In this document: one piece after another, positions 1 through 5,672 of the stretch
How the letters are laid out: every line of letters begins with the position of its first letter
Numbering within the stretch: the first letter of the stretch is position 1
Source: an uncultured Succinatimonas sp.
GTDB lineage: Bacteria > Pseudomonadota > Gammaproteobacteria > Enterobacterales > Succinivibrionaceae
Reading direction: 5' to 3'
Assembly (NCBI GenBank): GCA_937896115.1
Contig: CALBLB010000320.1
Location: 1-7,591, forward strand
DNA: 7,591 nt
Program-made: the position numbers and the translations under genes
Notes under the pieces: model-generated
Database searches by the model: none
Seen by the model: the letters and a program-made list of their open reading frames with translations, nothing else
What the model was told of the DNA's origin: nothing

Positions 1-22
1 CTACACGACGCTCTTCCGATCT
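1..22 (+). other. Residual Illumina TruSeq adapter (sequencing artefact)
   Basis: The first 22 bases match the 3' end of the Illumina TruSeq universal/read 1 adapter, ending in GCTCTTCCGATCT. The tolQ reading frame becomes recognisable immediately after it (Gly-Thr-Tyr-Arg-Gln then Met at 38). These bases are therefore not genomic and should be trimmed. They mark the true end of the assembled contig, so the missing 5' half of tolQ is an assembly limit and not a biological truncation. Confidence 0.95.
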
Positions 23-724
23 GGAACTTACCGGCAGATGAAAGTAGCCGAATCAAGAGAAATTGAAAATCTTGAGTCGCATCTGACTACGCTTGCAACC
101 ATTGGATCCATCAGCCCGTATATAGGACTTTTCGGTACGGTATGGGGAATTATGCATGCTTTCGTGGCTTTGGCAGCAGTCAAAAACGCCACCTTGTCCA
201 TGGTGGCACCTCCTATTGCCGAGGCTTTGATCGCCACGGCCATGGGTCTGTTCGCTGCCATTCCCGCCGTGATGTTTTACAACCATTTTGCCGCCAAATG
301 CGAAGCTTTGGAAAATCGTTTTGACAATTTTATGGATGAGTTTGCAACCATCCTTAACCGTCGTCTGGTTACCGTAAAATCGCAGTTAAAACGCGAGGAG
401 AGTCAACATCAGGAGAGCGTTCAAAAGCCTCAGAATCCTAGAAATGAAGAGGCTTACCAAAGCGTTCCTCCCATGCGCACCGTACCTCCGCGTTATCAGG
501 AAACGCCGTCTGCTCAGAGAGTGCAGCCTCAAAATTATCAACAGCAAAAATTTGCATCGCATCAGAGCGCCCGTGCGTTTGACCCAAGGGCCTCTCAGGA
601 AGGTCCCAGGTATTTAACCCCAGGGATAAACGGCGATCAGGAACGTGCTGCAAGACAGCAGGCTCAAAGGCTTGCTCAGGCACGCCAGAATCAAGGGTAT
701 GTACATAACGGAGAAACACGCTGA
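23..724 (+). CDS. tolQ: TolQ, Tol-Pal motor subunit (5' partial, long C-terminal tail)
   Basis: Inner-membrane proton-channel subunit of the MotA/TolQ/ExbB family. With TolR it uses the proton-motive force to energise TolA. The 5' end is lost at the contig end. The ATG at 38 is internal, because the frame continues upstream to base 23 and the residues around it match the cytoplasmic loop before TM2. Counting from that Met, the signature SISPYIGLFGTVWGIMHAF (TM2) lies at residues 24-42. TM3, containing EALIATAMGLFAAIPAV, lies at about 62-78. The conserved FDNFMDEFATIL follows at 95-106. E. coli TolQ ends about ten residues after this point, whereas here the protein continues for about 112 residues (117-228). 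That tail is rich in Gln, Pro and Arg and should be cytoplasmic by TolQ topology. The stop TGA overlaps the tolR ATG by one base. Identity is certain; the role of the tail is unknown. Confidence 0.96.
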   Translation, partial: GTYRQMKVAESREIENLESHLTTLATIGSISPYIGLFGTVWGIMHAFVALAAVKNATLSMVAPPIAEALIATAMGLFAAIPAVMFYNHFAAKCEALENRFDNFMDEFATILNRRLVTVKSQLKREESQHQESVQKPQNPRNEEAYQSVPPMRTVPPRYQETPSAQRVQPQNYQQQKFASHQSARAFDPRASQEGPRYLTPGINGDQERAARQQAQRLAQARQNQGYVHNGETR

Positions 725-1167
725 TGCAAGCGGTCAGAAGAAGACGCAAATCGCGTGCCGTGGCGCAGATCAACGTGGTTCCCTACATCGACGTGATGTT
801 GGTGCTCTTGGTGATCTTCATTGCCACGGCTCCTGTGGTGATGCAGGGCGTGACCGTGGATTTGCCTCAGGCTCAGTCAGAAACCATGAATGAGGATCAG
901 CGTACCCCCATTATCGCTACCGTCGATGCCACGGGACAGTATTTTGTGAGCATGGATACCACTACCGAGAAAATGCAGGATCTTAACGAACTGACAGCCT
1001 ACGTTGCACAGGAATTATCCAAAGATCCGCAGCGCCCCGTGGTGGTACAAGGTGATGCTCACGTCGATTACAACAGTGTCATCCAGTTGATGAACGCTTT
1101 AAAAGAAGGCGGAGTCAAGAGCGTGGGACTGGTAACCGAGCCGACCGATACGGGTAGCGCCAAATGA
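724..1167 (+). CDS. tolR: TolR, Tol-Pal motor subunit
   Basis: ExbD/TolR-family protein of 147 residues, close to the E. coli length (142). It has a short basic cytoplasmic N-terminus (RRRRKSR). One membrane helix at about 18-38 begins INVVPYIDVMLVLLVIF, and its Asp23 corresponds to the essential proton-carrying Asp23 of E. coli TolR. A periplasmic domain follows (about 43-140). The VDLPQA segment after the helix is also typical of the family. TolR pairs with TolQ to form the ion-driven motor acting on TolA. The start codon overlaps the tolQ stop (TGATG), with a GGAG ribosome site at 710-713 and ten bases of spacing. The end overlaps tolA by four bases (ATGA). This arrangement points to translational coupling and fixed stoichiometry. 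Confidence 0.97.
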   Translation: MQAVRRRRKSRAVAQINVVPYIDVMLVLLVIFIATAPVVMQGVTVDLPQAQSETMNEDQRTPIIATVDATGQYFVSMDTTTEKMQDLNELTAYVAQELSKDPQRPVVVQGDAHVDYNSVIQLMNALKEGGVKSVGLVTEPTDTGSAK

Positions 1168-2156
1168 AACTCGGAACTGCCGGCGTCATCGCCGTTGCCA
1201 TTCACGTGATCATCGCTGCGGCACTGATTATCAATGTATCGCTTGATCGTCCTGAAAAACCTCAGGACTCACAAGGCGAGATCATGCACGCAACCTTCGT
1301 GCCTCCAGCCAAGGGTAATCCCAAAGGCGGAGCGGCTTCAGCTCCTGCCGCCGCACCGGCTCCTGCGGCGCCTGAGGAGAAAGTTAAGCAGGAACAAAAG
1401 TCCGATGAGGATTTAAAGTACCAGATTAAAAAGCAACAGCAGGCAGAAGCCGAGCGTCAGAAGATTTTGGAGCAGCAGAAAATCGAAGAGCAGCAAAAAG
1501 CTCTGGCTTTGAAGAAAGCCGAGGCGGAAAAGAAAAAACTTGAAGAGCAAAAGCAGAAGCTTGAAGAGCAGAAGAAAGCTCAGGAATTAAAACGTCAGCA
1601 GGAAGAAAAGGCTAAGGCTGAAGCAAAGAAGAAAGCCGAGGAAGAAGCTAAGAAGAAGGCTGAGGCAGAGGCTAAGGCCAAAGCTGAGGCCGAGGCTAAA
1701 AAGAAAGCCGAAGCTGAAGCCAAAGCCAAGGCAGATGCCGAGGCCAAGGCCAAAGCTGCAGCTGACGCCAAAGCTAAAGCCGATGCCAAGGCTAAAGCTG
1801 CGGCCGCGGCACGGGCAGATTCTCTTGAAGACGATATTTTGGGCACGGCAGAAGGTGATCCGGTAAACGGAAAAGGCCTCGGTCAAGGCGGAGGCGCTGC
1901 CGACGGTTACGGCTCTAAGATCAGAACGCTTATCGAGCAGAACTGGCGCGTCGATCCTTCGATGAACGGCAAGAGTGTTAAAGTAACCCTTGAAGTAGGA
2001 GCAGACGGAACCGTTAAAAGTCAGAGCTGTCAGGGAGACGCTCATGTGTGCAAGTCAGCTGAGGATGCCATCACCAATATAGGTATGTTCCCCATGCCTC
2101 CTAAGGGATGCGCTGAATGCTCGGTCATTCATGTGACCATGACTCCGAAGATTTAG
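1164..2156 (+). CDS. tolA: TolA, periplasm-spanning Tol-Pal protein
   Basis: TolA couples the TolQR motor to TolB and Pal at the outer membrane. The 330-residue product (E. coli: 421) shows the three-part layout. One N-terminal membrane helix lies at about 6-24. A Pro/Ala linker lies at 47-70. A long charged Lys/Ala/Glu helical region spans about 72-218. The C-terminal globular domain runs from about 246 to 330 and includes SKIRTLIEQNW and FPMPPKGC. His14 in the helix aligns with the functional His22 of E. coli TolA, but the Ser four residues before it is Ala10 here. The C-terminal domain has four cysteines (289, 296, 316, 319). An in-frame TAG at 1155-1157 leaves the ATG at 1164 as the only plausible start. 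It overlaps the tolR stop, and no strong Shine-Dalgarno is visible, so expression probably depends on coupling. Confidence 0.96.
   Translation: MKLGTAGVIAVAIHVIIAAALIINVSLDRPEKPQDSQGEIMHATFVPPAKGNPKGGAASAPAAAPAPAAPEEKVKQEQKSDEDLKYQIKKQQQAEAERQKILEQQKIEEQQKALALKKAEAEKKKLEEQKQKLEEQKKAQELKRQQEEKAKAEAKKKAEEEAKKKAEAEAKAKAEAEAKKKAEAEAKAKADAEAKAKAAADAKAKADAKAKAAAAARADSLEDDILGTAEGDPVNGKGLGQGGGAADGYGSKIRTLIEQNWRVDPSMNGKSVKVTLEVGADGTVKSQSCQGDAHVCKSAEDAITNIGMFPMPPKGCAECSVIHVTMTPKI
1605..1811 (+). repeat. Degenerate Lys/Ala/Glu codon repeat in TolA domain II
   Basis: Residues 148-216 of TolA consist almost only of Lys, Ala, Glu and a few Asp, in short recurring blocks such as KAEAEAKAKAEAEAKKK. At DNA level this is a run of near-identical GCT/GCC-AAG/AAA-GAG units. 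The reverse strand is also open through much of it, giving spurious Ala/Ser-rich frames. The tract encodes the rigid helical rod of TolA. Such repeats readily change length by slippage, so the copy number may differ between strains or be collapsed in assembly. Confidence 0.85.
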
Positions 2157-2168
2157 CCAAATTTGCGG

Positions 2169-2207
2169 GCACAGTGCCTGTTTTCTCTTAAAAACAAGGC
2201 ATTGTGC
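2169..2207 (+). promoter_or_regulatory. Strong hairpin in the tolA-tolB intergenic region
   Basis: Bases 2169-2184 pair with 2191-2207 to form a 16-bp stem with one G-U pair (2174/2202), one bulged A (2196) and a 6-base loop. It begins 12 bases after the tolA stop. No U-run follows (the next bases are TAAAATTC), so it does not look like a standard terminator. It could protect the 3' end of the tolQRA message, define a processing site, or attenuate read-through into tolB. The structure is visible in the sequence; its role is inferred. Confidence 0.55.
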
Positions 2208-2213
2208 TAAAAT
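2205..2213 (+). promoter_or_regulatory. Candidate extended -10 promoter for tolB-pal
   Basis: TGCTAAAAT is an exact TGn extension followed by a hexamer matching TATAAT at 5 of 6 positions, 35 bases before the tolB start. No good -35 box is visible at 16-18 bases upstream, as is common for extended -10 promoters. An internal promoter upstream of tolB is known in the E. coli tol-pal cluster, which makes the placement plausible. It overlaps the descending arm of the hairpin. Confidence 0.4.
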
Positions 2214-2248
2214 TCAACCAATCACGGAACAAGGAGATTGTTTTAATC

Positions 2249-3535
2249 ATGCTGAAGAAATTTTTGGCGGTGATTGCCGTGGCTTTGGCTGCCGGGCAGG
2301 CTCAAGCCGCACTGCAGATTGAGATCACCGGCGGCATCAACGAAGGACATCGCATTGCGGTTATCCCGTTTACCCAGTCGGCGTCACTTAAAACCGATAT
2401 TGCTCAAGTGGTGTCCTCGGATCTTACCCGCTCGGGCAAGTTCAGTCCCATTGCCATGACCTCACTGCCCCAAGGCAGCGTCACCAACGGTCAGGTTAAC
2501 GTAGACGTTGCCGCTCAAAGCGGTGCTGAAGTTGCCGTCACCGGTGCGGTAACTCCTGCAGGAAACGGCTATAACGTTGAATTTAAGGTGACCGGACTTC
2601 AGGGGGCGAACAAGGGTAAAGTTCTGGCGCATTTTGCCGGAAATGCTCCTGCAGCCCTGATGAGACAGGCTGCCCATCGCGTGTCGGATCGTGTCTATGA
2701 ACTCTTTACCGGGCAGAAGGGAGCGTTTCGTACCCGTATTGCTTATGTGGTTTCAAGAATCGGCAAGGGCGGTTACCCTTATACCCTGATGACTGCCGAT
2801 TATGACGGTTACAATGAAAAGCCGGTATTAAAGTCTACCCAGCCCATCATGACTCCCACCTGGTCTCCTGACGGTACCCGTTTGGCTTATGTAAGCTTTG
2901 AAAGCAGACAGCCTGCCATTTTTGTACAGGATATCAATTCTCACAAGCGTACCAAACTTGCATCTTTCCCCGGACTTAACAGTTCGCCTTCATGGTCTCC
3001 CGACGGCTCTAAGATCGCGATGACCTTATCAAAGGACGGACAGCCTGATATCTATTATTACGATCTGTCCTCAGGAACTTTAAACAGGGTGAGCAACAGC
3101 CGTGCCATCGATACCGAGCCTACCTGGTCAACCGATTCTAGATCTTTGTTCTTTACTTCAGAGCGCGGCGGCAGAGCGCAAATCTATAAATATGATTTTG
3201 CTACCCGCAATACCGAACGCGTGACTTACCAAGGGCAGATGAATCTTTCGGCAAGAGCCATCCCCGGATCCAATTCGCTTATTGTGGTCACCCGTCAGAA
3301 CGGTTATCGCGTGGCCCGTGTCGATGCCGACGGCAGCCTCTATATGTTAACTACCTCATCTTTGGACGAGTCTCCGAGTGTGGCTCCCAACGGAAGTATG
3401 GTAATATACAGCACGGTGTATCAGGGCAGAAAAGGACTGGCTCTGGTCTCTGCTGACGGACGTTTCAAGGCCAATCTGCCTACTTCGCAAGGAGAGGTGG
3501 GATCGCCTGCTTGGGGTCCTTTGCTTGAAAAGTAA
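2249..3535 (+). CDS. tolB: TolB, periplasmic beta-propeller protein
   Basis: Periplasmic Tol-Pal component that binds Pal and the TolA C-terminal domain. The product is 428 residues from the ATG at 2249 (E. coli: 430). I prefer this start over the in-frame ATG at 2204 for two reasons. It follows an AAGGAG site (2231-2236, spacing 12), and it puts a signal peptide at the N-terminus (MLKK, a hydrophobic core, then AQA|A cleavage after residue 20). The mature N-terminus ALQIEITGG corresponds to the TolA-binding segment of E. coli TolB. An N-terminal domain (about 30-160) is followed by a six-bladed propeller with PD40 repeats: TWSPDGTRLAY at 204, SWSPDGSKIAM at 248, TWSTDSRSLFF at 292 and a degenerate copy near 377. 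It ends with the family-typical GSPAWGPLL. pal follows after 51 bases, very likely on the same transcript. Confidence 0.96.
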   Translation: MLKKFLAVIAVALAAGQAQAALQIEITGGINEGHRIAVIPFTQSASLKTDIAQVVSSDLTRSGKFSPIAMTSLPQGSVTNGQVNVDVAAQSGAEVAVTGAVTPAGNGYNVEFKVTGLQGANKGKVLAHFAGNAPAALMRQAAHRVSDRVYELFTGQKGAFRTRIAYVVSRIGKGGYPYTLMTADYDGYNEKPVLKSTQPIMTPTWSPDGTRLAYVSFESRQPAIFVQDINSHKRTKLASFPGLNSSPSWSPDGSKIAMTLSKDGQPDIYYYDLSSGTLNRVSNSRAIDTEPTWSTDSRSLFFTSERGGRAQIYKYDFATRNTERVTYQGQMNLSARAIPGSNSLIVVTRQNGYRVARVDADGSLYMLTTSSLDESPSVAPNGSMVIYSTVYQGRKGLALVSADGRFKANLPTSQGEVGSPAWGPLLEK

Positions 3536-3586
3536 TGAAAAAGCCTGAAAACAGTTGAAAATCAGCATAGAAAAGAGAGATTTAAA

Positions 3587-4108
3587 ATGTTAAATAAATA
3601 TTTTGTAGCCTTGCTTTGCGGCGCCGCCATGCTTTCACTCAATGCCTGCAGTACCGACGGTTCATCTTCGGATCTCGTAAATGACGGCAGTGATATTCAG
3701 GAAGGTTTGGATTCTGACGGTGCAGTTACCGTAGGCGATCCTTCCTCCTCATCAGACGGATGGAACGGACCTGCCGAATTGCGCGATCAGCATACGGTGT
3801 ACTTCAACTACGATTCCGATCAGATCCAGGATCAATATGTAAGCGTGATGCAGGCCAATGCCCGTTATCTGCGCAGCAATCCTGATGCCCGTGTGGTTAT
3901 CGAAGGTCATACCGACGAACGCGGTACTCCTGAATACAATATCGCCTTAGGTGAGCGTCGTGCCCGCAGCGTGGCTCGTTACATGCAGAATTTAGGCGTT
4001 GATATCAATCAGATGTCGGTAGTGTCATACGGTGAGGAAAAGCCGGTTGATCCGGGGCACAATGAATCAGCATGGTCTCAGAACCGCCGTGCGGTGCTGA
4101 ATTACTGA
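3587..4108 (+). CDS. pal: Pal, peptidoglycan-associated outer-membrane lipoprotein
   Basis: Pal anchors the outer membrane to peptidoglycan and is the outer-membrane target of TolA/TolB. The product is 173 residues, the same as E. coli Pal. It has a lipoprotein signal with lipobox LNAC, lipidated at Cys21. Ser22 follows and lacks an Asp inner-membrane retention signal, so sorting to the outer membrane is expected. A Ser/Asp/Gly-rich flexible linker (22-66) leads to an OmpA-like domain (about 69-172). That domain contains VYFNYDSD, the peptidoglycan-binding segment GHTDERGTPEYN (107-118) with its Asp and Arg, and the closing NRRAVLNY. A purine-rich AAGAGAGA lies just before the ATG. It is co-directional with tolB and separated from cpoB by a probable attenuating hairpin. 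Confidence 0.97.
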   Translation: MLNKYFVALLCGAAMLSLNACSTDGSSSDLVNDGSDIQEGLDSDGAVTVGDPSSSSDGWNGPAELRDQHTVYFNYDSDQIQDQYVSVMQANARYLRSNPDARVVIEGHTDERGTPEYNIALGERRARSVARYMQNLGVDINQMSVVSYGEEKPVDPGHNESAWSQNRRAVLNY

Positions 4109-4133
4109 TTGCCAGCTGAACGTTAAACATGTT

Positions 4134-4166
4134 AAAAAAAGGCGTCGGATCTCTCCGGCTCTTTTT
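4134..4166 (+). terminator. Possible intrinsic terminator or attenuator between pal and cpoB
   Basis: An A-run (4134-4140) precedes a stem made by 4144-4149 pairing with 4154-4159 around a TCTC loop (one G-U pair). It is followed by TCTTTTT (4160-4166). Beyond one mismatch the stem can be extended by the A-run pairing with the T-run. This is the shape of an intrinsic terminator, but the core is only 6 bp. It ends 16 bases before the cpoB start, so it would reduce cpoB transcription relative to pal without isolating it. Partial read-through is my inference. Confidence 0.5.
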
Positions 4167-4182
4167 GCTATACGGAGACTAT

Positions 4183-4919
4183 ATGAGTAAAGCAATAAAA
4201 TTGGCTTTGGCCTCTGCAGTGCTGATTGCCATGCCTTCTTTGGCAGATGATCTTGAAGATCAGCTGAATGCGCAGCAATCTGCCATGCTTAAGATGCAAA
4301 ATGATTTCTATTCGATGCAGGATGAATTAAATTCCCAAAACGGTCAGCTTGAAGAATTGCGCCATGACATTGAGCAGTTGCGCGCTCAGCTAAACAGTTT
4401 GCAACAGTCAGCTCAAGCAGGACAAAATGCTCCAAGCGATGATACGTCGACAAACAATGACAAGCCTGCAGGATCTGCACCGGCTTCTGGTAATTCTGAT
4501 CAAAAATCGCTTGCAGTTACCGATGCTAAGGGTAATGCTTTGAAAAAAGCCGATGATCAGGCCAAAAAAGCCTATAACGATGCCTATCAGCTCGTGGTTA
4601 AAAATCAATTGTCAGGATCAGAGCCTGCTTTTAAAAATTATCTTGAGAAATATCCTGATAACGAATTGACTCCGAATGCCTGGTATTGGCTTGGACAGGT
4701 GCAATTTAAGCAAAATCAGTTGCAAGATGCCCGCGTCAGCTTTTTAAATGCGGCCGGCTTTAAAAATTCGCCAAGCGTCCTGATTCTTTGTATAAGCTGG
4801 GACTTATTTATAAAGCACAGGGAGATGCTGAAAAAGCCAAGCGTTTTTTTGAAGTAGTGGTGAAGAATTATCCTGACGATACCTCTGCACAGCTTGCGCA
4901 AAAACAACTTTCAAAGTAA
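4183..4919 (+). pseudogene. cpoB: CpoB (YbgF), cell-division coordinator, single-base frameshift
   Basis: Periplasmic CpoB coordinates PBP1B peptidoglycan synthesis with Tol-driven outer-membrane constriction. The start at 4183 has GGAG at 4174-4177 (spacing 5). It begins a 21-residue signal peptide ending PSLA|DD, which makes it better than the in-frame ATG at 4129. The mature N-terminus is a coiled coil (about 23-78, Gln/Leu/Glu-rich), then a Ser/Asn/Gly/Pro-rich linker (80-110), then TPR-type helices from about 125 (AYNDAYQLVVK, AWYWLGQVQFKQ). After Ser196-Pro197 (bases 4768-4773) the frame is wrong and gives a 27-residue unrelated tail to a stop at 4857. Shifting frame at 4773 restores 48 family-typical residues, including KLGLIYKAQGDAEKAKRFF and ending at the TAA at 4917-4919. 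One base, probably an A in CCAA(A)GCG, is missing. Repaired, the protein would be 245 residues (E. coli: 263). A sequence or assembly error is at least as likely as a true mutation. Confidence 0.9.
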
Positions 4920-4950
4920 AAAAAACCCGGATCAAATCCGGGTTTATCTT
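4918..4950. terminator. Bidirectional intrinsic terminator between converging genes
   Basis: A perfect 10-bp stem (4923-4932 with 4936-4945, core CCCGGAT/ATCCGGG, 3-base loop CAA) sits between the cpoB stop and the isomerase stop. On the + strand the descending arm runs into TTTATCTT. On the - strand the eight A's at 4918-4925 read as a U-run, so it should end transcription in both directions and is stronger for the isomerase gene. Confidence 0.85.
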
Positions 4951-4962
4951 CATTTGATTTTG

Positions 4963-5595
4963 TTAGAGAGCCTTCAGGAAATCGGCAACTTCCTGATCTT
5001 GGCAGTTGGCATAGAACATTTCGGCAAACTGAGGATCGTCGATGGTGTCCTTGACAAATTTAGGATCAAGGCCTTTGAGGACTTCGATCAAAGGACGGTG
5101 AGTGATGGTCTTGACATGATCCAAGATCTTCTTATTGCTCTGCTCGGCTTCAACTCTCTCAGGAGGATAGCCGCCGCCGAATTTGTTCACGAAGAGTTTT
5201 TCAAAGGTGTAGCGCAAGTTGAGCTCACCGCCCCAGCCGAAGCCTAAAGCATAGGGCAGGGAAATGGCGTTACCGCCGTTGATCTGGGTAAAGAGGTAGG
5301 AGTCAACTGGGTTTGCAACGTGACCGCACTCGACACCGGGGAATGAATTCAAAGCCAGGCAGGCACCTTCACCGGTACCGCATCCGGTTACCACGAAGTC
5401 AGCAGCTTTGGTATTGAGCACGATGGCGGCCAACAGACCGTTCATAACATAGGTCAAACGACGTTTGTCACCTGCAGTGTACATACCGTAGTTGAAAACG
5501 GTATGACCATGAGCTTCGGATACATTCTTCAGCTCTCTGAAGATGATGGGATTCTTATCAGCCTGAGAATTTTCCAAAATAAGCGCGATCTTCAT
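4963..5595 (-). CDS. RpiB/LacA/LacB-family sugar-phosphate isomerase (long form)
   Basis: A 210-residue cytosolic aldose-ketose isomerase of the RpiB/LacAB fold. The family signature is at 70-78 (TGCGTGEGA), where Cys72 aligns with the catalytic Cys of the CGTGxG motif of RpiB. A second conserved region, NGGNAISLPYALGFGWGGEL (about 106-125), corresponds to the NDANVLALG-type segment. The N-terminal strand MKIALILENSQ lacks the usual Asp-His of short RpiB (CDHAG), and the C-terminus has an extra helical region of about 60 residues. It is thus longer than E. coli RpiB (149) and belongs to a longer subfamily. To my knowledge, that subfamily includes DhuI, an isomerase for unsaturated uronic acid derived from glycosaminoglycans. 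The substrate could be ribose-5-phosphate, another sugar phosphate or a deoxy-uronate and cannot be decided here. The start has a GGAG site at 5603-5606 (spacing 7). It stands alone, convergent to cpoB and divergent from the DUF2786 gene. Confidence 0.88.
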   Translation of the reverse strand: MKIALILENSQADKNPIIFRELKNVSEAHGHTVFNYGMYTAGDKRRLTYVMNGLLAAIVLNTKAADFVVTGCGTGEGACLALNSFPGVECGHVANPVDSYLFTQINGGNAISLPYALGFGWGGELNLRYTFEKLFVNKFGGGYPPERVEAEQSNKKILDHVKTITHRPLIEVLKGLDPKFVKDTIDDPQFAEMFYANCQDQEVADFLKAL

Positions 5596-5633
5596 CGTAA
5601 GTCTCCAAAAGATCTTTAAAATAGACTGTTAAT

Positions 5634-5662
5634 ATCATAATTCTTAAATTGAGATTAGGCAA
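5634..5662 (-). promoter_or_regulatory. Candidate sigma-70 promoter for the isomerase gene
   Basis: Reading the - strand, TTGCCT (5662-5657, 4 of 6 matches to TTGACA) is followed after exactly 17 bases by TATGAT (5639-5634, 5 of 6 matches to TATAAT). The -10 lies 38 bases upstream of the ATG. Spacing and position are good for a housekeeping promoter. The -35 is covered by the operator-like palindrome at 5657-5672. Confidence 0.45.
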
Positions 5663-5672
5663 ACGTTTGAGA
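5657..5672. promoter_or_regulatory. LacI/GalR-family (PurR-like) operator candidate
   Basis: A perfect 10-bp palindrome, CAAACGTTTG (5660-5669), has the central CG typical of LacI/GalR-family operators. The 16-base site AGGCAAACGTTTGAGA agrees with the PurR-type pattern ANGCAANCGNTTNCNT at all but two of its specified positions. RbsR-type ribose operators share the AAACGTTT core. The site overlaps the -35 of the isomerase promoter candidate, where a bound repressor would block it. The regulator is not in the window, so the family assignment is inference. Confidence 0.4.

Noticed and set aside
38..40. ATG at 38 as the real tolQ start
   Set aside because: The frame continues upstream to base 23 and the conserved N-terminal half of TolQ (TM1 and loop) is missing, so this Met is internal.
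1587..2045. Long open frames on the - strand across tolA (Ala/Ser-rich and Leu/Phe/Ser-rich proteins)
   Set aside because: They are by-products of the GCN-AAR-GAR repeat of the TolA rod. Their low-complexity composition and lack of ribosome sites argue against real genes.
2204..2248. Upstream ATG extending TolB by 15 residues
   Set aside because: It lies within the hairpin, has no ribosome site, and would place polar residues before the signal peptide. The ATG at 2249 gives a normal signal peptide and family length.
4129..4182. Upstream ATG extending CpoB by 18 residues
   Set aside because: It falls in the A-run/terminator-like region and would bury the signal peptide. GGAG with good spacing supports the ATG at 4183.
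4894..5247. Open + strand frame of 117 codons opposite the isomerase gene
   Set aside because: It starts in the tail of cpoB, runs through the bidirectional terminator, and matches no family. The - strand frame is a clear isomerase.
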